From JBDGYE01 sp039584255 (lineage in GTDB: Bacteria > Gemmatimonadota > Gemmatimonadetes > Palauibacterales > Palauibacteraceae): a DNA stretch of 64,000 nt. How positions within the stretch are numbered: the stretch's first letter is position 1; each line of letters starts with the position of its first letter. Location: the NCBI GenBank assembly GCA_039584255.1, contig JBDGYE010000001.1, forward strand, positions 1 through 64,000, written 5' to 3'. The position numbers and the translations under genes are program-made. Below are positions 16,950 through 25,812 of this stretch, in pieces. The notes beneath the pieces were generated by a model. It did no database searches and was not told the origin of the DNA. It saw nothing but the letters and a program-made list of their open reading frames with translations.

Positions 16950-18446
16950 ATGGCCGGTGGTAGTGAGGGCCTTCAGCAGGACGAGGGACGCCGCCGTTTC
17001 CGCCGGCCCCGGCTCCGCCTGGGCAGGAAGGCGAAGCGCGCCGGACTCGTGGCTCTGCTCTTTCACCTGGCCGGCTTCGCGCTCTCGATCCACTCGGTCA
17101 TGAGCACTCGCACGGCACAAGGCGCCATCGCCTGGGCCGTGTCGCTGAACACGGTTCCGTACGTGGCGGTGCCGCTCTACCTGGTCCTCGGGCGCGGCAA
17201 GTTCAACGGATACGTCACCGCCCGCCGGCAGGGCGACCTCGAGGTCGAGTCCGAGGCGGAGGGGGCCGAAGCGAGCGTGCAGCCGTTCATCGCGACGTTG
17301 GGCGCGGACTACGCATCTGTGCGGGCGGCGGAGCGTCTGGCCGAGCTTCCGACGCTTACCGGCAACGACGCGGAGCTCCTCGTGGACGGCGAAGCGACCT
17401 TCGCCAGCATCCTGGAGGGAATCGCCGTGGCCCGGGACTACGTGTTGGTCCAGTTCTACATCGTCAAGGACGACGACATCGGACGCGCCCTCAAGGAGGT
17501 GCTTATCGAGCGGGCCCGGGCCGGCGTGCGGGTCTACTTCCTGTACGACGAGGTAGGGAGCCACAAGCTGCCGAAGCGGTACCTCGAGGACCTGCAAGAG
17601 GCGGGAGTCGAGGCCCACAACTTCCATTCGCAGCGCGGGCCGTGGAACCGGTTCCAGATCAACTTCCGGAACCACCGCAAGATCGTGGTGGTGGACGGCT
17701 TCCAGGGCTGGGTCGGTGGCCACAACGTGGGCGACGAGTACCTGGGGCGCGATGCCAAGTTCGGGGCGTGGCGCGACACCCACGTTCGCGTCGAGGGGCC
17801 GGCGGTCCTGGGCCTGCAGCTCTCGTTTCTGGAGGACTGGCACTGGGCGACGGAGGAGGTCCTGGAGCTGAACTGGACCCCGCGTCCCTCAAAGACGGGC
17901 GACATTCCGGTGCTCGTCGTTCCCTCCGGGCCGGCCGATGCCCGGGAGACGGCCACGCTCATGTTCACGCACGCGATCAATTCGGCCCGGGAGAGGATCT
18001 GGATCGCGAGTCCCTATTTCGTGCCTGACCACGGGGTGATGAACGCGCTCCGGCTCGCGGCGCTCAGGGACGTCGACGTCCGGATCCTGATCCCGAACGA
18101 CCCGGACCACTACCTGGTCTACCTGGCAGCCTTCCACTACTACGAGGAGATGAAGGATTCGGGCGTCACGGTCTATCGATATACGGACGGCTTCATGCAC
18201 CAGAAGGCGATGCTGGTTGACGAGGTCTCCGCGGTCGGGACGGCGAACTTCGACAACCGGTCCTTCCGCCTCAACTTCGAGATCACGGCCTTCTTCCTGG
18301 ATCCGGGTTTCACGAGCCAGGTCGAGGCCATGTTCGAGGAGGACTTCCGGCGATCGCGTCTGATGACGCCGGCCGACCTGGACGACAGGCCGTTCTGGTT
18401 CCGGCCGGCCGTCCGCGTGTCGCGGCTTACGGCGCCGGTGCAGTAG
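16950..18446 (+). CDS. cls: Cardiolipin synthase (phospholipase D family)
   Basis: 498 residues from the ATG at 16950. Two N-terminal transmembrane helices precede two PLD half-domains. The HKD motifs are complete: His242-x-Lys244-x4-Asp249 (NHRKIVVVDG, then WVGGHNVGDEY) and His417-x-Lys419-x4-Asp424 (MHQKAMLVDE, then GTANFDNRS). The enzyme joins two phosphatidylglycerols, or PG with another phospholipid, to make cardiolipin at the inner membrane. A strong AGGAGG (16890-16895) lies 6 bases before an in-frame ATC at 16902, so translation may begin 16 codons earlier. Confidence 0.95.
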   Translation: MAGGSEGLQQDEGRRRFRRPRLRLGRKAKRAGLVALLFHLAGFALSIHSVMSTRTAQGAIAWAVSLNTVPYVAVPLYLVLGRGKFNGYVTARRQGDLEVESEAEGAEASVQPFIATLGADYASVRAAERLAELPTLTGNDAELLVDGEATFASILEGIAVARDYVLVQFYIVKDDDIGRALKEVLIERARAGVRVYFLYDEVGSHKLPKRYLEDLQEAGVEAHNFHSQRGPWNRFQINFRNHRKIVVVDGFQGWVGGHNVGDEYLGRDAKFGAWRDTHVRVEGPAVLGLQLSFLEDWHWATEEVLELNWTPRPSKTGDIPVLVVPSGPADARETATLMFTHAINSARERIWIASPYFVPDHGVMNALRLAALRDVDVRILIPNDPDHYLVYLAAFHYYEEMKDSGVTVYRYTDGFMHQKAMLVDEVSAVGTANFDNRSFRLNFEITAFFLDPGFTSQVEAMFEEDFRRSRLMTPADLDDRPFWFRPAVRVSRLTAPVQ

Positions 18447-18477
18447 CGACGCGAGCAGGGCGCAGGAGGCCTCGGGG

Positions 18478-19107
18478 TTAGCGCGCCCCGATCGGAACGT
18501 ACCAGATCGCCCTGAACTGCCACGAGCGGTTTCGGACGCTGGAGTCCTCGAAGATGTCGGACAGGCCGATCGCGTAGCGGATGTCGATCCCCAGAGACGA
18601 TCCCCCGAGGTCGCGCGCGAAGAATAGGCCCAGCGGAATCGACCAGTCCGTTGTCTTCTTCACTGCCAGGCTGGTGTCATCGCAGTCCTGCGAGCCGGAG
18701 GTGGACTTCACCTTGCAGGAAATCTGGAAGCCGAGCGAAATGCCCGCGTAGAGTCCGGACTCCCAGCCGGAGAAGCTGTTGATGTAGCCTATGGTGAGCG
18801 GGAACTCGATGTACTGAAGATCGAGGTCCTGAATCTCGCCCTGCGAGAACGCCACCCTGTTCCCGCCCTTCTGCACCCAGTTAGCCTCGAACGCGATGGA
18901 CGTAAGGCGGGCCGGGCGGTACGAGCCGAATGCCCCGGCCATTCCTCCCCACGACCAGTCGCCGAGGGTCACGTCCGAACCGCCGACGCTGTTGTACGAG
19001 GCGCCGCCGGAAAGCCCGAGGCTGAACGAAGACGTCTGGGCTTCCGCCGGTGCTGAGCCGGCGAGGACGAGTGCGAGTGCGACGACGAACGGCGCAAAGC
19101 GTTTCAT
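18478..19107 (-). CDS. Outer-membrane beta-barrel protein, porin-fold family (OmpW/PF13568-like)
   Basis: 209 residues. The signal peptide (RFAPFVVALALVLAGSAPAEA) is followed by an eight-strand-type barrel with typical features: FSLGLSGGASYN, EANWVQKGGNRV, LQYIEFPLTIGY, a loop with two Cys (CKVKSTSGSQDCDD), IDIRYAIGLSD, and a closing strand NRSWQFRAIWYVPIG. The ATG at 19107 has GGAGGA 5 bases upstream; in-frame starts further up are less likely. It is clearly related to the barrel at 50818, sharing the EANWVQKGG and NRSWQFR signatures. Confidence 0.85.
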   Translation of the reverse strand: MKRFAPFVVALALVLAGSAPAEAQTSSFSLGLSGGASYNSVGGSDVTLGDWSWGGMAGAFGSYRPARLTSIAFEANWVQKGGNRVAFSQGEIQDLDLQYIEFPLTIGYINSFSGWESGLYAGISLGFQISCKVKSTSGSQDCDDTSLAVKKTTDWSIPLGLFFARDLGGSSLGIDIRYAIGLSDIFEDSSVRNRSWQFRAIWYVPIGAR

Positions 19108-19218
19108 GTATTCCTCCATTAGGGGTCCCCGCGTCTGGTGTAGAACGCCCATCGGGCACCGAATGTGGCGGCTGGGTGGCCCTTTGTCACCCCCCGGTCT
19201 GGCCGGGAGGGGGGTTTC

Positions 19219-19246
19219 CACATATTATGTGTCCACATGTTATGTG
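19219..19246 (+). promoter_or_regulatory. Tandem palindromic operator of the VapBC operon
   Basis: Two near-perfect 13-base palindromes, CACATATTATGTG (19219-19231) and CACATGTTATGTG (19234-19246), are repeated at a 15-base period. They end 11 bases before the antitoxin ATG. Ribbon-helix-helix antitoxins bind such tandem repeats cooperatively, so this is very probably the autoregulatory operator. Confidence 0.7.
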
Positions 19247-19257
19247 TGGGAGGACTT

Positions 19258-19485
19258 ATGAACATTACACTTGCCATCGATGACGATCTGGTGAAGGCCG
19301 CGCGCGAGGTTGCAGGTGCCATGGGAAAAAGCCTGAATCAAGTCATCCGGGAGTACCTCGAGCACCTCACCGATCGGGGCCGGGTCGAGCGGGACATGCG
19401 AGAGCTGGAGCGGTTGTCCAGGGAGAGCGGGGGACACTCTGGCGGGCGACGCTGGTCTCGCGAAGAGATCTATGACCGTTCGTAG
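19258..19485 (+). CDS. VapB-type ribbon-helix-helix antitoxin
   Basis: 75 residues from the ATG at 19258, preceded by GGGAGGA. The N-terminal MNITLAIDDDLVKAAREVAGAMGKSLNQVIREYL is a ribbon-helix-helix DNA-binding unit. The C-terminal tail, rich in Arg, Glu and Ser, is the expected toxin-binding part. It overlaps the PIN toxin by 14 bases and is preceded by a tandem operator. Confidence 0.9.
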   Translation: MNITLAIDDDLVKAAREVAGAMGKSLNQVIREYLEHLTDRGRVERDMRELERLSRESGGHSGGRRWSREEIYDRS

Positions 19486-19885
19486 CTTTCTGGACAGCAA
19501 TGTCCTGATCTACACGGACGACGTCGATTCGCCGGGGAAACAGAGATCCGCGCTGGACCTGGTCAAGGCAGCGATTGCTGGCAGCTGGGGTGTCGTCTCA
19601 ACGCAGGTACTCCAGGAATACTTCGCAGTCACTGCAAGTAAGCTCGGCGTATCAGCGGAGGCAGCGCGGGCCAAGGTCGAGATCTTCGGCCGGCTGGACG
19701 TCGCCACGATCGACATGCCGACGATCCTGGGGGCCATCGACATTCATCGACTGCACGATGTCAACTTCTGGGACGGCCTGGTCATCTACACGGCCCGGGC
19801 GGCAGGCTGCCGCATCCTGTACACGGAGGATCTCCAGCACGGCCGTCGATTCGACGGACTGGAAGTCGTGAATCCGTTCGAATGA
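19472..19885 (+). CDS. PIN-domain toxin ribonuclease (VapC)
   Basis: A 137-residue PIN nuclease with the four acidic positions visible: Asp8 (SFLDSNVLIY), Glu49 (VLQEYFAV), Asp101 (FWDGLVIYTA) and Asp120 (LYTEDLQHG). The tail GRRFDGLEVVNPF is typical of the HFDG-type PIN subgroup. It is translated from within the antitoxin gene (14-base overlap), giving tight coupling. The RNA target cannot be read from sequence. Confidence 0.92.
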   Translation: MTVRSFLDSNVLIYTDDVDSPGKQRSALDLVKAAIAGSWGVVSTQVLQEYFAVTASKLGVSAEAARAKVEIFGRLDVATIDMPTILGAIDIHRLHDVNFWDGLVIYTARAAGCRILYTEDLQHGRRFDGLEVVNPFE

Positions 19886-19922
19886 GGCTGCCAGAGGCCC
19901 CTGCCGACGCCAGCCGCCTCCA

Positions 19923-20552
19923 CTACCCGAAGAACCTGCCGAGTCCTCCGAGAAGCATCTGGACACCGATCGTAGCGAGGAGCAGCCCTCCGATACGGGC
20001 GATCACCGCCATTGTGGCAGGCCGGATCTTCGTGAACACCCCGCTCAGCAGCGCGTAGGCAACGAACGCGATCAGGGCCACGACTCCTGCTCCGATGAGT
20101 GCCGCGGTCACGCCCTCCGACCCGTCTCGGCTCGCGGCGATCGTGATGGTGGTCGTCATGGCTCCCGGACCGGCGATCAATGGCAGTGTGAGTGGAATGA
20201 GCAGCGCGTCGCCCTCCACTGGACCTGCCTGCCGCTGCTCTTCCCCTTGGGTCTTGCTGGCTCCGCCGCCGTAGAGCATCTCGAAGCCCATCAGCGCGAT
20301 GATCAGGCCTCCCACCACGCTGAAGGCGTTCAGGTCGATACCGATCAGGTCCAGCAGCTGCCGTCCCGCCAGGGCCGTCCCACCCAGGATGAGGGCTACG
20401 TAGAGCGCTACCCTTCCCGCGGCCCACGTCCGGTTCCGGGGTGGGTCGGCGATGGCCTGGTTGAAGAACATGACCTTGATCGGGTCCATGGGGGACGTGA
20501 TCACCACCATGGAGATGATGGACTGGACGAGGAACTCGACGTCTATGGCCAA
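19923..20552 (-). CDS. MarC-family integral membrane protein
   Basis: 209 residues with about six transmembrane helices. The family signature is present: SPMDPIKVMFFNQAI near the N-terminus, GGLIIALMGFEML, then LTLPLIAGPGAMTTTI. MarC proteins have no proven function (the link to multiple antibiotic resistance was withdrawn). The start is TTG at 20552 with AGGAGGG upstream, overlapping the end of the porin gene region. It is last in the order large surface protein - porin - marC with gaps of 13-31 bases. Confidence 0.9.
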   Translation of the reverse strand: MAIDVEFLVQSIISMVVITSPMDPIKVMFFNQAIADPPRNRTWAAGRVALYVALILGGTALAGRQLLDLIGIDLNAFSVVGGLIIALMGFEMLYGGGASKTQGEEQRQAGPVEGDALLIPLTLPLIAGPGAMTTTITIAASRDGSEGVTAALIGAGVVALIAFVAYALLSGVFTKIRPATMAVIARIGGLLLATIGVQMLLGGLGRFFG

Positions 20553-20565
20553 GGGTGAAACCCTC

Positions 20566-21810
20566 CTAGACGGAAATGTCCCACTGGATCCGGACGTTCG
20601 TGCCGCCCTCCTCGCCCTGAACCGGATCCTTGAAGTTCAGATACGAGACCTCGGCCGTCAGCTTGTTGCGGTGCCCGTTGAAGAACCAGTTCACCGCAAA
20701 CGAGAACTGCTGCTGCAGGTCCGTCGGCTGGTCCAGCCGGGGGTCGTAGAAGGCGTAGCGAACGGCCAGCTCCAGCGGCCTCGGAAACGCCTCCCATGCG
20801 TGATGGAAGAAGTATCCCGCCTGGACGTAGTTGCCGACCAGGGTTGAGACCGTCCCGTTCACCGTGTCGTCGATCTCCTTCCAGTGGAACTCCTGTTGCC
20901 ACGAGAAGCCGCGGTACTTGAAGGCGGTCTCCGCCATCCACTGGTAGACCCTGTACTGCCCGTCCTCCCCATCCTCGAATCCCTCGAGCTGTCCTCCGCC
21001 CGCGGTCGAAAAGCGGGTGAAGCGGCTGCGGTTGGTGTTACCCGCCAGGGCGACGAGTGCCGCGGGCTTCTCGCTATGCGCGATGTCGGAACCTGAGAAA
21101 TCGACCACCCGTCCGAAAGGATTCCACTGGCCGCGCACCGACCACATCATGTGTTCGTCGTCGTTGCTCGTCGCACCCCGACCAATGCCGGTGAACACGC
21201 CGGCCCAGTGGCTGAAGTCGGCGACCCCCTTGCCCTCGAGCCGACCGTACGCTGCCACTCCGACCTGGCGATCGACCGTGAACGGCCGGGTGATGATCGA
21301 GCGTTCCGACATCTGCTGCTTGCCCGACGAGATGATACGCTCGCGATTGTAGTGCACCTTCCACTGCCCGACCTTCAGCTTGAGAGCCGGCAGCTTCTCG
21401 ATCATGAAGCGAAAGTCGAGCAGGGCCCCGGCGGCCAGCTCGTACTCCATGTAGTACTTGAGCCACGGCCGGTAGCCGTGCCCACCGATCTTGGCTCGCG
21501 CCCGGTTGATCTTGAACGTGGCGTCGTCCGGTCCCGAGAGGGCCTCGAAGGTGACCGGGCTCGCGTCGTAGGGATAGGCGAACCGGAACTGGATGCGCAG
21601 CTCGCCGTGAAGCAGGAAGTTGCCGTCGGAGGTCCCGACCCAGAATCCCTTGTCCCCGTAACCGCCCTTGATCGAGGGCTCCTCCTGGGCGGCGCTGTCC
21701 TGAGGGGCGGAATCGTCGGGCGGAGGCTCTCCCTCCTGGGCGACCGCGAGCGGGCACAGCGACAGGATCCAGCCGAATAGCAGGGAGGCCGTCGCCCACG
21801 CGGGCGCCAT
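20566..21810 (-). CDS. Phosphate-selective porin (OprO/OprP family)
   Basis: About 414 residues. The signal peptide (MAPAWATASLLFGWILSLCPLAVAQ) is followed by an acidic spacer and a 16-strand-type barrel. OprP-family features include KGFWVGTSDGNFLLHGELRIQ, RARAKIGGHG, LKLKVGQWKVHYNRERIISS, a Trp-containing region on the barrel wall, and the tail GGTNVRIQWDISV. These porins pass phosphate or other anions across the outer membrane. The ATG at 21810 is favoured (GGAG 8 bases upstream) over 21828. It lies 31 bases after the large surface protein gene and 13 bases before marC. Confidence 0.88.
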   Translation of the reverse strand: MAPAWATASLLFGWILSLCPLAVAQEGEPPPDDSAPQDSAAQEEPSIKGGYGDKGFWVGTSDGNFLLHGELRIQFRFAYPYDASPVTFEALSGPDDATFKINRARAKIGGHGYRPWLKYYMEYELAAGALLDFRFMIEKLPALKLKVGQWKVHYNRERIISSGKQQMSERSIITRPFTVDRQVGVAAYGRLEGKGVADFSHWAGVFTGIGRGATSNDDEHMMWSVRGQWNPFGRVVDFSGSDIAHSEKPAALVALAGNTNRSRFTRFSTAGGGQLEGFEDGEDGQYRVYQWMAETAFKYRGFSWQQEFHWKEIDDTVNGTVSTLVGNYVQAGYFFHHAWEAFPRPLELAVRYAFYDPRLDQPTDLQQQFSFAVNWFFNGHRNKLTAEVSYLNFKDPVQGEEGGTNVRIQWDISV

Positions 21811-21841
21811 TCGTCGCGCTCCGATCATCTGATCACTGGCT

Positions 21842-24136
21842 CTAGCGTCGCCGGGCGCCGCTCCGGCTCCGCCCTCCGGACGACCCGGAACGCTGGCTGT
21901 TGTAATTGTTCGTCCTCGTCGATCCCCGACTCCGCGAGTTGCTGCTCCGCTCTAGATTCTGGCCGGTGGACCCGTACCCGCTCTGCGGTCGCTGCTGCGA
22001 GGGCTGCTGCTGCGGCCGGGCCCGCTCCGGCTGCTGCTGCGGGCGCTGGCCCGCCTGCCGGTCGCCGGCCGCGGCACCGGATCGGTCAGCCGTACTCGCC
22101 CGCTCGCGCTCCGCGTCGCGGTTGACGGCGTCGTTGCCCTGCCACCCGTCTCCCGTACGCTGGTCCCAGTTTCCGTCGTTGTTCTTGCGGTAGACGTTCC
22201 CGTCGCGGTCGGAGAACACGTTGTTGTCCCGGCCCTCGGCCACCCGGCCGCGCGCGTCGGCCCGCGCACGATCCGACGGGGCGTTGCGCGCCACGTTGTC
22301 CTGCCGTTTGTAGATGTTGTTTCGCTTCGCGGCATTCGAGCCCGCCCGGTAGCCCGCCCGGTACCCGGCTCTGGCTCCGCGATTCCACCCGCGGTGGTAG
22401 CCTCGCCTGTACCCCCGATAGCGAGCCGGTCCCCACCAGCCTCCGCGGTACCACCCTCCGCGTCCGATATAGAACGTGAAGGGGCCGGTGCTGTAGCTGA
22501 ACCCGAAGCTCCAGCCGAACCAGGGATTCCAGCGTACGTGGAATCCCCAGGTGGCGGGGCGGGGGTAGTAGTAGCGGCCGTACCAGCCCGGGTAGTACCA
22601 CCCGGTGCCATACACGACGGTCCCGTGATACACGTAGCTGTGCGTGTAGCCGGGGTAGTAGCCCACGTACACCACCTCCGGCGTCGACTCGTATACGTAC
22701 ACGTACGTTACGTTGTGCGCCGGGCTTTCGAGCGGGATCTCGTACACCTCGTCGGGCACCTCGGTAGCGACCGTCCACGGGCCCTCCGGATCGTCGGCCT
22801 CGTACCACACGGCCTCGTGGCAGGCGTAGTACTCGCCCTGCACTTCGATCACCTGTTCCCCCGTGTTCGCGGCGTAGCTCATGCTCGTGCCTTCGATCGG
22901 CTCGAACTCCGGGTCTCCGTCGTACTCGACGTCGATCGTGGCGTCACGCTTGATCGCCGACGTCTGCGGAATCTGGTTCTCCATCACGGCTTCGTTCGCC
23001 TGCTCCGTGCCCGGGACCGAAACGAGGATGTGCCCCATATCGGACTCGAGCGGGATCTCAGCGAAGCGGTCAGCAAGCTGGTCGGCGGGAACGTTCACCC
23101 ACGGTCCGTCGAACGACTCCGACGTGAACCAGCGTCCGGAGAGGATCACGAAGTAGCGTGCGGACTCGAGATCGAGCAGAACGTCGCTCTCGGAGTTACT
23201 CACGTACATGAGGTCGGTGCCGCTGATCGGCGTGTACTCGGGCTCTCCCTCGATCACTATGAGCTCCGTGGGCTCGGTCGCGACAAAGACTGCGGGTGGC
23301 GGACCCGGCTCCTCTTCCTCCACGGCCTCTCCCGGGTCGACCCCTTCGGGCAGCTCGTCGGCGGGGATTTCCTCTTCCGGCAGCGGTTCGGGGGCCAGCG
23401 CCGCCACGTCCGACGGAACCTGGTCGCTGAGAGCCCACGGGCCCTCGTACTCGGGCGCCGCGTACCACTGGTCCTCGCCCGCCCCGAGGTAATACGTACG
23501 CGAGTTCCGATCGAGGATGATCGTGAAAGCCGTGTTCAGGATCCGCATGTGCTCCGAGCCCTCGACCTGCTGCATCCGGGGCTCGCCGTCGATCGTCACG
23601 AGGATCGCCGGCTCGAGCGAAAACAGGATCACCGGCGGCTCCATGTTCAGGCCTTCGGCAGCCCTCCGGCGGGTCTCGGCCAACTCGAGGTCGGTGAGGA
23701 GCCGGTCCATCGCGATGTCCAGCTCCCAGGCCGGGATCTCACGCTCGAGAAGGCGGGCGAGCGCCTCCTTGTGTTCCTCCGTCGCGGCGGGGAAACCGAC
23801 ACGCGTCACGGCCAGGTCGTCGATCGTGGCCATGCGGGTGTCGCGGTCCGTGTCCAGCCGCGCCTCCAACCACACCGTGCCGAACACGGGCTCCTGGTCC
23901 GTTGGCGTCACCGAAACGGCCGCCCGCCCGGCGAGCTTGTTGCCCTCGAAGGTGTCGGACTGAGGCTGGTAGACGACGACCGTCCCACCATCGACGGTGA
24001 TCTCCCGCGGCCAGCCCTCGGCGGGTTCCTCCTGAAGCATCGCGAGGCCGGCGCCGGCGCCCGTAGCGACCAGCACCGCGGCCACGAGGGCATTCATCGA
24101 TGGGCGACTGTTCAACTTTTGAAGTAGCGATGCCAT
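21842..24136 (-). CDS. Large exported repeat protein with Tyr/Gly/Arg-rich and Gln-rich C-terminal region
   Basis: 764 residues. An N-terminal membrane/signal segment (NALVAAVLVATGAGAGLAML) is followed by repeated short modules ending in a G-P-W core (YEGPWALS, FDGPWVNV, PEGPWTVA), each preceded by a Tyr-containing strand. Around residues 455-530 it is Tyr/Trp-rich (YVGYYPGYTHSYVYHG). A basic GYR-type repeat region (YRGYRRGYHRGWNRG) and a Gln/Arg/Ser low-complexity tail follow. Such proteins are sometimes labelled carbohydrate-binding family V/XII, but no catalytic residues are visible. It is the first gene of the operon with the porin and marC. A surface or cell-envelope role is inference. 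Confidence 0.75.
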   Translation of the reverse strand: MASLLQKLNSRPSMNALVAAVLVATGAGAGLAMLQEEPAEGWPREITVDGGTVVVYQPQSDTFEGNKLAGRAAVSVTPTDQEPVFGTVWLEARLDTDRDTRMATIDDLAVTRVGFPAATEEHKEALARLLEREIPAWELDIAMDRLLTDLELAETRRRAAEGLNMEPPVILFSLEPAILVTIDGEPRMQQVEGSEHMRILNTAFTIILDRNSRTYYLGAGEDQWYAAPEYEGPWALSDQVPSDVAALAPEPLPEEEIPADELPEGVDPGEAVEEEEPGPPPAVFVATEPTELIVIEGEPEYTPISGTDLMYVSNSESDVLLDLESARYFVILSGRWFTSESFDGPWVNVPADQLADRFAEIPLESDMGHILVSVPGTEQANEAVMENQIPQTSAIKRDATIDVEYDGDPEFEPIEGTSMSYAANTGEQVIEVQGEYYACHEAVWYEADDPEGPWTVATEVPDEVYEIPLESPAHNVTYVYVYESTPEVVYVGYYPGYTHSYVYHGTVVYGTGWYYPGWYGRYYYPRPATWGFHVRWNPWFGWSFGFSYSTGPFTFYIGRGGWYRGGWWGPARYRGYRRGYHRGWNRGARAGYRAGYRAGSNAAKRNNIYKRQDNVARNAPSDRARADARGRVAEGRDNNVFSDRDGNVYRKNNDGNWDQRTGDGWQGNDAVNRDAERERASTADRSGAAAGDRQAGQRPQQQPERARPQQQPSQQRPQSGYGSTGQNLERSSNSRSRGSTRTNNYNSQRSGSSGGRSRSGARRR

Positions 24137-24234
24137 GGGGATCCGACCTTTCCCAGATTGCTATATGTGGGGGAAGCCAAGATAAACGCCGCGGCGTTCG
24201 CGCGCAGGAACAACGGCAAATCTTGCAGGAAGGC

Positions 24235-24975
24235 CTAGGGACTCCAATTGTGGAAAGCACGCAGGCGCAGGAAGAGCTCGTTGAACGAGCCCTCTGCGAA
24301 GAAGCGTCCCGCCTTCTGCCAGGTGGCCTCCAACCGCGCTCGCCAGGCCGGGCCGATTCCTCGCTCTAATCCGGCGACCACGCGGATCTGCTCCTGCGCC
24401 TGGCCTTCCTGGCCAGCCAGCCTCGCGAAAAGCTCCGCGCTCAGCAGGACGCGCCACATTCGATCCCGCCTGAGCCACGCGCCCCATTGATGAGACGCGC
24501 GGATCCGGTAACGTAGACGCAGCGAAATCTGGGAGTCCCAGGTCTCCGTGTTGAACTCGAACCGCTCCTCCAATCGCAGCACGTGCTGGAGCTGGAACGG
24601 AAGCCTGGGCCACACCGCCGACACACCCTGCCATGGACGAACCTCCCAGCGGTTGGCCGTGTCCTCGTTCCAGGTGAAGAAGCTGCCGATACCTCCCTGG
24701 ATGACGACCCTGTCGCTTGCCGCATAGCGCACGTTCGGCCGGATGACGAGACGGTGCCAGCCGCTCGACTCGAGCTGCGTCCGGTATCCCACGTCGCCGA
24801 AGAGATCGACGCGCTCCGATATCGCGGTCGACGGGTTGTAGTCCAGCCACAGCTCCGGCACCACCTCGTCCTCGCTCTGCGCGGCCGCCGGATCTGGGGC
24901 AAGGAACGTGAGCCCGACAAGAGCCGGGAAGAACACAGAGACGCGACGCACGGCAGTGCTCGGCAACGGCGTCAC
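24235..24975 (-). CDS. DUF2490-family outer-membrane protein
   Basis: About 246 residues from a GTG at 24975 that overlaps the TetR stop as GTGA. A signal peptide (VFFPALVGLTFLAPDPAAAQ) is followed by DUF2490 features: EVVPELWLDYNPSTAISERVDL, WHRLVIRPNVRYAASDRVVI, RLEERFEF, then LRLRYRIRASHQW and a final strand FLRLRAFHNWSP. The predicted product is an outer-membrane barrel of unknown function. Coupling to the regulator suggests the TetR protein controls it. Confidence 0.8.
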   Translation of the reverse strand: MTPLPSTAVRRVSVFFPALVGLTFLAPDPAAAQSEDEVVPELWLDYNPSTAISERVDLFGDVGYRTQLESSGWHRLVIRPNVRYAASDRVVIQGGIGSFFTWNEDTANRWEVRPWQGVSAVWPRLPFQLQHVLRLEERFEFNTETWDSQISLRLRYRIRASHQWGAWLRRDRMWRVLLSAELFARLAGQEGQAQEQIRVVAGLERGIGPAWRARLEATWQKAGRFFAEGSFNELFLRLRAFHNWSP

Positions 24976-25553
24976 CCGTCGGTGAGAAAGACCACCAGAC
25001 GGTCGACCAGTTCTCGGCGTCTCTTCTTCGAGAGAGCCGGATACATCTTTCCCTGCCAGGCCATATAGCAAACGAACGTGCGTGACCTGAACTCCCTCTC
25101 GTCACCGGTGATGCCCAGTTCCGCGAGTGCCTGCTGCACGTAATCCAGCCGCAGCCGGATCACCCTGTTCACGCGGCGCGCCACCTCCCCGTCGTGTTCA
25201 GCCCAGGCGAGGAAAGCCAGATCGTACCCAGAGAGATCGTGCTCCAGGACCAACTCGGCGATTCGGTGCAGCCTCTTCCGCGGTTCTACCATGCGCAGCT
25301 CGGGATTCTCGGAGAGAACCTCGGTATACTCGTGAGCCCAATACTCGAGCATCTGCATGAAGAGGTCCCGTCGGTCCTTGAAATGCCAATAGAATCCGCT
25401 CTTGGAAGTAGCCAGGTCGCGCGCCAGTCGCTCTACTCGCACTCCCCCAACTCCCTCTTCACCGAGGACTCGCATCGCAGCCTCGAGCCACTCTCCTTTT
25501 CTCTTTCGTTTCTTCCCGCGTACGCTCACCGCATGACTCGCTGGTCGGGGCAT
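24972..25553 (-). CDS. TetR/AcrR-family transcriptional regulator
   Basis: About 193 residues from the ATG at 25553; a TTG at 25589 is an alternative start. The N-terminal helix-turn-helix is standard (WLEAAMRVLGEEG, VERLARDLATSKSGFYWHF), and the C-terminal ligand domain ends KRRRELVDRLVVFLTDG. A run of Lys/Arg (RGKKRKRKGE) precedes the HTH. It resembles the regulator at 48544 (FYWHF helix). Its stop overlaps the DUF2490 gene start. Confidence 0.88.
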   Translation of the reverse strand: MPRPASHAVSVRGKKRKRKGEWLEAAMRVLGEEGVGGVRVERLARDLATSKSGFYWHFKDRRDLFMQMLEYWAHEYTEVLSENPELRMVEPRKRLHRIAELVLEHDLSGYDLAFLAWAEHDGEVARRVNRVIRLRLDYVQQALAELGITGDEREFRSRTFVCYMAWQGKMYPALSKKRRRELVDRLVVFLTDG

Positions 25554-25812
25554 CTGACGGCTTGTCCGCTCTTCGGACGGACGACCCAAGAAAGCTAACC
25601 TGCTTGCACCGCGAGTGCTCCAAGTCCTACGGCACCGCCTGCATGACTGGACGCAAACGTCTCCGTACAGTAATCTATACGCCGCCGTCTATCGGGAATC
25701 GACCGTTCTCGGTGAACCTTGCGTCAGGTTGCATACCCCCAATGGACCAGTCTGACGCCTCAGGATGTGGAACGATCGGCAGTCGGACGTCACGGAAGAC
25801 GGAGGGTTACCC

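Noticed and set aside
24185..24198. 14-base perfect palindrome AACGCCGCGGCGTT between two genes
   Set aside because: Short, GC-rich, single copy and between a gene start and a gene end without promoter elements; chance cannot be excluded.
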